Source of the DNA: Swaminathania salitolerans
GTDB lineage: Bacteria; Pseudomonadota; Alphaproteobacteria; Acetobacterales; Acetobacteraceae
Direction: 5' to 3' (one strand)
Length of the DNA: 64,000 nt
Assembly: GCF_025994315.1 (NCBI RefSeq)
Contig: NZ_BAQE01000020.1
The notes under the pieces: generated by a model
Database searches by the model: none
Told to the model about the DNA's origin: nothing
The model's input: only the letters and a program-made list of their open reading frames with translations
Made by a program: the position numbers and the translations under genes
Shown: in pieces, positions 58,058-64,000 of the stretch
How positions within the stretch are numbered: position 1 is the first letter of the stretch
Layout of the letters: each line of letters starts with the position of its first letter

Positions 58058-61045
58058 TCAGAACGAACGATTGACCTGAAGGAAGACATACCGGCCGATA
58101 ATAGCACCGGAATAGATCGCATTGGCGGTATTGGTGGCCGTATCGAGGACGAAAGGCGGTTTCTTGTCGAGGATGTTATTCACCCCGCCCTCGAAATTCC
58201 ACTTGTTCCAGCGATAATTCACGGTCACGTCATGCGTGAAGATCCCAGGCGTCCGCCACTGACCCGCCGTCTGCGGCGTCAGATCCTGCGACATGTCGTT
58301 CCAGACCATACCGCCCGTATAATGGAGCATATAGGTGAAGGTGAAAGCCTTATGCTGCCACGAGGCCGTCGTGTAGTTGCTCAGACGCGGTATGCCATTC
58401 GGCATCCCGACGGCTGACGATCCCTGGAAGAAGAGACGACCGGCATAGTTGTACCATTGTCCGCCGGGTTCGTTCTGCTGCAGGTAAGAGACGATCTGCT
58501 GCAGATTGTTCGACAGGGTCAATACGTTGCTGCGGTTGATACGGAAGCGATAATCCAGATCGAAATCGATGCCGGATGTCTTCAGACCGCCGAGATTGTC
58601 ATACAGCGTACTGACATAGTTGATCTGCCCGTTGGAGGAGCGCGTGATGTCCGAGCAGTATTGCGGCGAGGAACCCGTATAGCAGGAATCGAGCACATAT
58701 TGCGCCGAGACGGCACTGATCGCGTTCTTGATGGTATAATGCCAGTATTCGACCGATGCCGAGAGGCCCGGCACCCAGCGTGGCGTGATCACCGTGCCGA
58801 CCGTATAGGTGCGTCCGGTTTCCGGCCTCAGATTCTGGTTTCCGCCGCTGATCGCCGGAACCTGACCGGAATTGGCAACCTCGAAAGTCGAGGGATCGAT
58901 CCCCTGCTTCATGCAGTTGGCAACCACGGTCGGGCTCGACGCACCCGAACAGGGATCGTTCGCCGCGGCGTAACCCAGAGACTGCCCCTGATAGAGCTCA
59001 TAGACATTGGGCTGGCGATAGGAGGTGCCAAGTGTCGCACGGAACCTGATATCGCGGATCGGCGCCCAGTTGATGCCGACCTTCCAGTTCTGGGTATTTC
59101 CGAACGTGTTGTAGTGAGACCAGCGTCCCTGCGCATCCACGGTCAGATCCCTGGCGAGGAACGCATCGCGCAGAAGCGGCAGTTTCGCCTCTCCATAGAT
59201 CTCCGTCGCGTTGAATCCGCCACCGGTATAGGACTGGGTGTTGCCGGTCGTATCGCCGTTGACCGCCAGAGGATCGGGCGCATAGCTCAGCTGTTCGCTG
59301 CGGTGTTCGAGACCGAAGGCGAGACCCAGAGCGCCGCCATGCTCGTAGGGCATCCTCACGACCTTGTCGTTGTTCACGCGCAGATTGAAGTCACGGATCA
59401 TGTATTGCGAATGATCGTGCTGGTTGAACTTGGCGTAGGACGCCCCCTGCTGCGACATGGGCGCAAAGGGGTTCTGCAACGTGCATCCTGCCGCTGCCTG
59501 ACAGACGGAAGGGTCGTAGGTCACGGCGCTGCCCGGATCGGTCGGATCGATCTGGCGGATACCGTATTCCTCGAGGATATGACGGTAATTGCCCATGTTG
59601 TTGGTGTCGTAGCGTGCCTGGCTCACGCCATACCCCATCGACGCATCATAATACCAGTCATGGGCGATAAGACCGTTCATCCCCCCGGTGATCTGGAGAT
59701 TGTCGGTCGCATATTCCTGCCGCCTGTCCCCCAGATCCGTATAGCGCCGCTGGACGATCGTATCGACGCCGAACGGGTTGTAAGGGGCGTTTGCAGGCAG
59801 GGTCAGGGGGTTGGAGAGCTGGGACGGATAGATGGATCCCGCAACGGGTGACGGTGCGAGAGACGCCGCAGCGGTCTTGTGAGCATAGCGGACATTGGCG
59901 TAGATGTTGAAATGGTCGCTGAACCGGTAATGCGCATCGCCGGAGAGTACCGAATTCTGGATGTAGTTGGAAAGACTCTGGTTGTTTCCGTAGTTATAGC
60001 GATCGGCACTGGTATAGTTCGAGAATGTGCTCCCGTCATTATTGGATATGAGGCCCGCCCCCGGGCCGCTGAGCACGCGCGTATTGGCGGAATATCCGGA
60101 ACCGTAGATGGGCGGCACGCCGGGATCGTTCGAAGCCTGCACGAGACGCGACCACTCCCGGTTGCGCTGCATGACCGGCCCCTGGGTCATGTATTGTCCC
60201 GCGAGGGTGATGTTGCCCTTGTCATGATCGAAATTCCATCCCTTGAATCCGGAAATCAGCCCGGTCCGGGAATCGCCGCGATCGGTGATGCCGCCTCGAA
60301 TGGTGAAGCCACCCGTTGTCAGATCGTGACGCAGCTTGATGTTCACGACACCCGATACGGCGTCGGCACCGTAGAGCTCCGAACCGCCATCCTTCAGGAT
60401 TTCGACACTCGCGATCTGTTCGATCGGGATCGTGTTGAGATCGACGCAGGCCGCACCCGGGTCCTGTGCAACGCGCTTGCCATCCACCAGCACGAGAACG
60501 CGCTTGCTGCTCAGATTGCGGATATCGGTGCAGGAGACGCCGCCGAAACCGTTTGTCTGCGTATTGGACGCGCCCGAATTGCCGATCGAGGGAAGACGCT
60601 GCAGATAGTCGCCGAGCGTCACGGCAGAGGTCTGCTGGATCTGCTTTGCGGTCACGATCTGAACCGGGTTGGCGTTCTGGTTGTTCGAGCTGCGCAGCAT
60701 CGAGCCGGTGACGACGATGCTCTCCGTTCCGCCCTCAGCGACCGGCGCCGACAAGGTCCGGCGACGGGAGACGGGCTTGGCTGCAGGTGCCGCGACCGGG
60801 ACCGCTGCTCTGGACCCATCCGTCGTGACGGAGGGTTTTGCCGAGAGCGATGCAGCGCGCGGCGTCGCCTTGGCCTTCCTGCCCGTGCGAAGCGTGCCGT
60901 TTCCAGAATGAGACTGCGTATTCGCCTTCATTCCCGCGCCAGACCCTGTATCCGCCGTCGCAGCAAGGGCGTCGGGAAGGCAAAAGGCAGCCGAGGACAG
61001 AATAGTCGCCCCGAGCACACGGGCGAGTACGGACTGATATCTCAT
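58058..61045 (-). CDS. TonB-dependent outer-membrane receptor
   Basis: 995 residues from the ATG at 61045. Signal peptide MRYQSVLARVLGATILSSAA, cut near ALA-ATA. A low-complexity linker (residues about 35-100) precedes the plug: TonB box-like ESIVVTGSMLRSS, LGDYLQRLPSIGNSGASNTQ, RVLVLVDGKRVAQDPGAACV and SVEILKDGGSELYGADAVSG. The 22-strand barrel ends YVFLQVNRSF with the terminal Phe needed for assembly. No STN domain, so no sign of transmembrane signalling. The substrate is unknown; the family imports siderophores, cobalamin, sugars or peptides. Confidence 0.93.
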   Translation of the reverse strand: MRYQSVLARVLGATILSSAAFCLPDALAATADTGSGAGMKANTQSHSGNGTLRTGRKAKATPRAASLSAKPSVTTDGSRAAVPVAAPAAKPVSRRRTLSAPVAEGGTESIVVTGSMLRSSNNQNANPVQIVTAKQIQQTSAVTLGDYLQRLPSIGNSGASNTQTNGFGGVSCTDIRNLSSKRVLVLVDGKRVAQDPGAACVDLNTIPIEQIASVEILKDGGSELYGADAVSGVVNIKLRHDLTTGGFTIRGGITDRGDSRTGLISGFKGWNFDHDKGNITLAGQYMTQGPVMQRNREWSRLVQASNDPGVPPIYGSGYSANTRVLSGPGAGLISNNDGSTFSNYTSADRYNYGNNQSLSNYIQNSVLSGDAHYRFSDHFNIYANVRYAHKTAAASLAPSPVAGSIYPSQLSNPLTLPANAPYNPFGVDTIVQRRYTDLGDRRQEYATDNLQITGGMNGLIAHDWYYDASMGYGVSQARYDTNNMGNYRHILEEYGIRQIDPTDPGSAVTYDPSVCQAAAGCTLQNPFAPMSQQGASYAKFNQHDHSQYMIRDFNLRVNNDKVVRMPYEHGGALGLAFGLEHRSEQLSYAPDPLAVNGDTTGNTQSYTGGGFNATEIYGEAKLPLLRDAFLARDLTVDAQGRWSHYNTFGNTQNWKVGINWAPIRDIRFRATLGTSYRQPNVYELYQGQSLGYAAANDPCSGASSPTVVANCMKQGIDPSTFEVANSGQVPAISGGNQNLRPETGRTYTVGTVITPRWVPGLSASVEYWHYTIKNAISAVSAQYVLDSCYTGSSPQYCSDITRSSNGQINYVSTLYDNLGGLKTSGIDFDLDYRFRINRSNVLTLSNNLQQIVSYLQQNEPGGQWYNYAGRLFFQGSSAVGMPNGIPRLSNYTTASWQHKAFTFTYMLHYTGGMVWNDMSQDLTPQTAGQWRTPGIFTHDVTVNYRWNKWNFEGGVNNILDKKPPFVLDTATNTANAIYSGAIIGRYVFLQVNRSF

Positions 61046-61164
61046 GACGTTTCGGACCTGAACGAAGAAAGTGACGATACTGTCATACTTCGTTGCAGGA
61101 CCGGTCCGTAACGGCAAGTCTCCAGTTGTCCGTTACAAGGCCGAGACGATCATTCATGCCCGCG

Positions 61165-61182
61165 CGTTGCAAAAACGCAACG
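61165..61182. promoter_or_regulatory. Short inverted repeat upstream of the TonB receptor gene
   Basis: CGTTGC and GCAACG flank AAAAAC, about 120 bases before the receptor start. A possible operator for the receptor gene, but the arms are only six bases and chance is not excluded. The rest of 61046-61232 shows nothing else. Confidence 0.4.
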
Positions 61183-61232
61183 TATGTTACCGGAATGTCG
61201 CGCTATCGGGGCGTCGCCATCGGGGTGCCGCG

Positions 61233-61424
61233 TCAGTGGAAACGGGAGAGATCGACCAGGGCGTCTATCTTGTCAGCCAGAGCGCTGATCCTGAGCCTCA
61301 GATCCTCGGGAATTCCCGAATCGCGCCCGCTCAGCGCGTTGAGGCTCTGCGCATCCCGCTGCGTTTCTTCGAGCAATTGCCGAAACTCGCTCTCGACTCC
61401 GTCCTCGTCCCGATCGTATCGCAT
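61233..61424 (-). CDS. Small hypothetical protein downstream of copA
   Basis: 63 residues, strongly charged and probably a helical hairpin (ESEFRQLLEETQRDAQSLNA, LRLRISALADKIDALVDLSR). AGGAAG lies ten bases before the ATG, which supports translation. No cysteine, and only one histidine at the C-terminus, so it is not an obvious copper chaperone. It lies 93 bp downstream of the copper ATPase on the same strand and may be cotranscribed. Function unknown. Confidence 0.65.
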   Translation of the reverse strand: MRYDRDEDGVESEFRQLLEETQRDAQSLNALSGRDSGIPEDLRLRISALADKIDALVDLSRFH

Positions 61425-61517
61425 GGCGTCTCGCTTCCTTTCATTCTGTCATCTCATTGTGTGATCGCAGTTTTGCCGCATGAGAGTCCGGCTGGGTCAT
61501 GACGCCAGATTATGCGC

Positions 61518-63905
61518 TCAGCGCGTCGATCTCCACCGTCTGAGAAGCAACGAGTTCGTGACGACGGAAACCGAACTCAACGCCATGGCCCCTCCCGCGA
61601 TGGCAGGATTCAGCAGGCCGAAGGCAGCCAGAGGGACCGCAGCGATATTGTAGCCGAACGCGAAGATCAGGTTCTGGCGGATCTTGCGGACGGTCGCCGC
61701 CGAGAGAGACAACGCATCGAGAATCGCCCTGAGATCCGAAGTCATGAGAACGAGGTCCGCCGTTTCCATCGCAGCTGGCGATCCGGAGCCTATGGCGATG
61801 CTGATATCGGCAGCGGCGAGGGCCGGTGCGTCGTTTACCCCGTCCCCGGCCATGCCCACGACCTGCCCCGGTCCCCTAAGCTCCGTCAATGTCCTGACCT
61901 TGTCCTGCGGCTTGAGGGCGGCATAAACGCGATCGATCCGCAGGAGGTTTGCGATCTTCTCCGCCACGGGTCGGGTATCGCCCGTCAGCATGACCGATTC
62001 GATCCCGTCCTGCCTGAGGCGGCCCAGAACCTCCGCCGCCTCTGGACGGATCCCGTCCTCAAGGGTCAGCACTCCCAGAAGCACCGTCCCTCGTGCCACG
62101 GCTGCCGACGTCATCGCATGTGCGGCGTCGGGAAACGACGCCATGTCCACACCGCTGGCGGCGAGGAAGGCAGGCGTGCCCAGCCTGCAGATATCCCCTT
62201 GCCATTCCGCTTCGACACCGCTGCCTGGAATGGCCCGGAACCCTGTCATCGCCGCCTGCGGATCCTGCTCTTTCTCGCCTTGCCTCTCCCCATGCCTCTT
62301 CGCATGCCTTTCTTGCGCGAACGAGCAGATCGCTCGCGCGAGCGGGTGCTCCGAATTATGCTCAAGCGCCGCTGCGACCGCGATCAGATCGTTCTCGCTC
62401 GCGCCATTCGTCACGATGACGTCGCGCACTGTCGGCGTGCCGGTCGTCAGGGTTCCCGTCTTGTCGAAGGCGATACGGGTCAGTTTGTGAATCCGTTCGA
62501 GTGCCTCGGCGTTCCGGAACAATATTCCCGCATTGGCAGCCCTGCCCGTGCCGACCATCAGCGCCGTCGGGGTCGCAAGGCCCAGCGAACACGGACAGGC
62601 GATCACGAGAACCGAAATGCTCGAGACGAGGCTCCAGACCGCATCGCCGGTCACGCCCCAGCCGACGAGAAAGGTCAGGAGCGCGATTGCAATGATGACG
62701 GGGACGAAAACCGCCGAGACCCGGTCGGCCAGACGCTGGATCGGGGCCTTCGATCCCTGGGCGCGCGAAACCAGCGCGACGATCCGTGCGAGCGCGGTAT
62801 CGCTGCCAAGGGATGTCGCGCGGGCGCGTATCGCACCGGTGGTGTTCATCGTCCCTGCCAGAACCGTATCCCCGGCCTGCCTCAGTACCGGAACCGATTC
62901 GCCCGTCATCATGGACTCGTCGATCTCGGTCGATCCGTCGATCACCGTGCCATCGACGGGCACGGTTTCACCCGGCCTTACGAGGAACACGTCCCCGCGC
63001 CGCAACGCGTCCACAGGGCAAGGCACGATCTCCTCACCCTCAACCCGGTTCGCTGACTGGGGCTTGAGGCGCAAAAGGGCTTCGAGCCCTTGAGCCGCAT
63101 GGTGCCTCGCGCGCTCTTCCAGAGCCCGCCCGACGGATACGAGAAAGATCACGAACGCGCTCGCCTCGAAATAGACCGGCAGAGCGAGCCCGAAAGCCAT
63201 GACGATGACGCTGAAGCCATAGGCGATGCTCGTGCCGAGCACGACGAGCACGTTCATATTGGCCGAGCCGGAACGCAGGGCGTGAAAAGCGCTCCGGTAG
63301 AAATAACGCGCCGAATAGAGCTGGACGAAACTGGCGCAAAGGAATTGCAGCCAGACGGGCACGAAATCATGCCTCCCGAACGCCATGAAGACCATGCCGA
63401 CCAGGAATGGAAGACAGAAGAGCGCGGTTATGCCGAGTTCGCGAAACGCGCCGCGTTCCTGCCGGGGAGTGGGCTGCGATGCCTCCTCCTCGACGGGTCG
63501 GGCGCCGAAGCCCGCTTTTGCGATCGCCTCGATCAACCGGTCGTCGTTCATCGTTCCGGCAACGCTCCGGACGATGGCACGCCCGGAGGCGAGGTTGACC
63601 GAGGCCGAAACCCCGGGAATCCGGTTCAGCACCCGTTCCAGCCGCGATGAGCACGATGCACAGCTCATCCCGGTGATCTGGAAGAGACGTTCCTCATAGA
63701 CGATGCCGAACCCCGCCTTCTCGATGAGCGCCTCGATGGCATCGAGATCCGGACCGTCGCCATCGCTTTCGATCAACGCCCTGCGAGAGGAAAAATTGAC
63801 ACTGGCGTGAAGATTGCCCTGACGGTTGAGAAGCTTCTCGAGCCTCGCAGCGCAAGCGGCGCAACTCATTCCGGTGATTTCGAGATCGAGGTTCAGACTG
63901 GCCAT
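61518..63905 (-). CDS. copA: Copper-exporting P1B-type ATPase CopA
   Basis: 795 residues. Two N-terminal heavy-metal domains with ITGMSCAACAARLEKLLNR and ITGMSCASCSSRLERVLNR. Eight membrane helices carry the transport motif CPCSLGLATPTALMVGTG. Actuator TGES (MMTGESVPVL), phosphorylation DKTGTLTTGTP, SEHPLARAI, and GDGVNDAPALAAADIS. The C-terminal membrane helices have YNIAAVPLAAFGLLNP and MALSSVSVVTNS, the CopA-class Cu(I) signature. The nucleotide domain has a Lys/Arg/His-rich insert (RHAKRHGERQGEKEQDPQ) not usual for CopA. No clear CueR operator is seen in the 95 upstream bases within the window. Confidence 0.94.
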   Translation of the reverse strand: MASLNLDLEITGMSCAACAARLEKLLNRQGNLHASVNFSSRRALIESDGDGPDLDAIEALIEKAGFGIVYEERLFQITGMSCASCSSRLERVLNRIPGVSASVNLASGRAIVRSVAGTMNDDRLIEAIAKAGFGARPVEEEASQPTPRQERGAFRELGITALFCLPFLVGMVFMAFGRHDFVPVWLQFLCASFVQLYSARYFYRSAFHALRSGSANMNVLVVLGTSIAYGFSVIVMAFGLALPVYFEASAFVIFLVSVGRALEERARHHAAQGLEALLRLKPQSANRVEGEEIVPCPVDALRRGDVFLVRPGETVPVDGTVIDGSTEIDESMMTGESVPVLRQAGDTVLAGTMNTTGAIRARATSLGSDTALARIVALVSRAQGSKAPIQRLADRVSAVFVPVIIAIALLTFLVGWGVTGDAVWSLVSSISVLVIACPCSLGLATPTALMVGTGRAANAGILFRNAEALERIHKLTRIAFDKTGTLTTGTPTVRDVIVTNGASENDLIAVAAALEHNSEHPLARAICSFAQERHAKRHGERQGEKEQDPQAAMTGFRAIPGSGVEAEWQGDICRLGTPAFLAASGVDMASFPDAAHAMTSAAVARGTVLLGVLTLEDGIRPEAAEVLGRLRQDGIESVMLTGDTRPVAEKIANLLRIDRVYAALKPQDKVRTLTELRGPGQVVGMAGDGVNDAPALAAADISIAIGSGSPAAMETADLVLMTSDLRAILDALSLSAATVRKIRQNLIFAFGYNIAAVPLAAFGLLNPAIAGGAMALSSVSVVTNSLLLRRWRSTR

Positions 63906-64000
63906 CGGGGTTCCGGAATCCTGTTCATCGTCTTGCGTCCGGGCGCGGCCATCCGGCGCGCCTGCCTTTATCGGCCCGTATCAGAGGCGTTCCGCACGGC

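Noticed and set aside
1..64000. CRISPR arrays, tRNA and rRNA genes, prophage
   Set aside because: No regularly spaced repeats, cloverleaf-like sequences, rRNA signatures or phage structural genes were recognised anywhere in the window.

Overview
The window is chromosomal DNA of an alphaproteobacterium, most likely an acetic acid bacterium (Acetobacteraceae). The evidence is a bacterial pyruvate decarboxylase, an NAD-type isocitrate dehydrogenase, a Hint_2 surface protein, the alphaproteobacterial PhyR/NepR/EcfG stress switch, a squalene-type (C30) carotenoid cluster and IS5/IS427-type insertion sequences. From about 9.1 kb onward the DNA is GC-rich and densely coded. The first 9 kb is visibly more AT-rich and looks acquired. 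The genus cannot be named from sequence alone. No tRNA, rRNA or CRISPR array was recognised.

1-3.3 kb is an insertion-sequence graveyard. Two IS5-family copies lie in inverted orientation, the left one cut by the window edge. They flank a serine hydrolase gene and remnants of an IS3-family element, a serine recombinase and an IS701-like transposase. More IS remnants follow. 3.3-8.6 kb holds an exported protein of unknown function and a giant two-domain glycosyltransferase with TPRs. 9.1-12.4 kb is a methionine module: a LysR/MetR-like regulator, MesX (DUF1852) and MesD, an oxygen-dependent, folate-independent methionine synthase. 12.4-15.4 kb has a Crp/Fnr regulator and a Hint-domain protein. 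15.8-20.2 kb is the general stress response locus: HWE-type kinase, NepR, two EcfG-like sigma factors and divergent PhyR.

20.2-39.8 kb is mostly housekeeping: Uup, a Gfo/Idh oxidoreductase, SecD-SecF, a lipoprotein, MscL, L31, a small heat-shock protein with a predicted RpoH promoter and RNA thermometer, a DUF1013 regulator, a DUF465 protein, PurE-PurK, RadC, a HAD phosphatase, a second RadC lacking its catalytic motif, UvrD/PcrA, PrmA, a GNAT enzyme, aminopeptidase P and isocitrate dehydrogenase.

39.8-45.5 kb carries the ethanol-fermentation enzymes pyruvate decarboxylase and iron-dependent alcohol dehydrogenase, separated by a LysR regulator and a DUF2142 membrane protein. 45.9-50.6 kb is a compact FGGY kinase, GlpD-like dehydrogenase and AGPS-like flavoprotein operon. 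51-58 kb is an overlapping carotenoid operon: aldehyde dehydrogenase, two CrtN/CrtP-type desaturase-oxidases, acyltransferase, glycosyltransferase and DUF2141 protein. Its layout suggests an acylated glycosyl-C30 carotenoid acid. The squalene-forming genes are not in the window. 58-64 kb holds a TonB-dependent receptor, a small unknown protein and a copper P-type ATPase.
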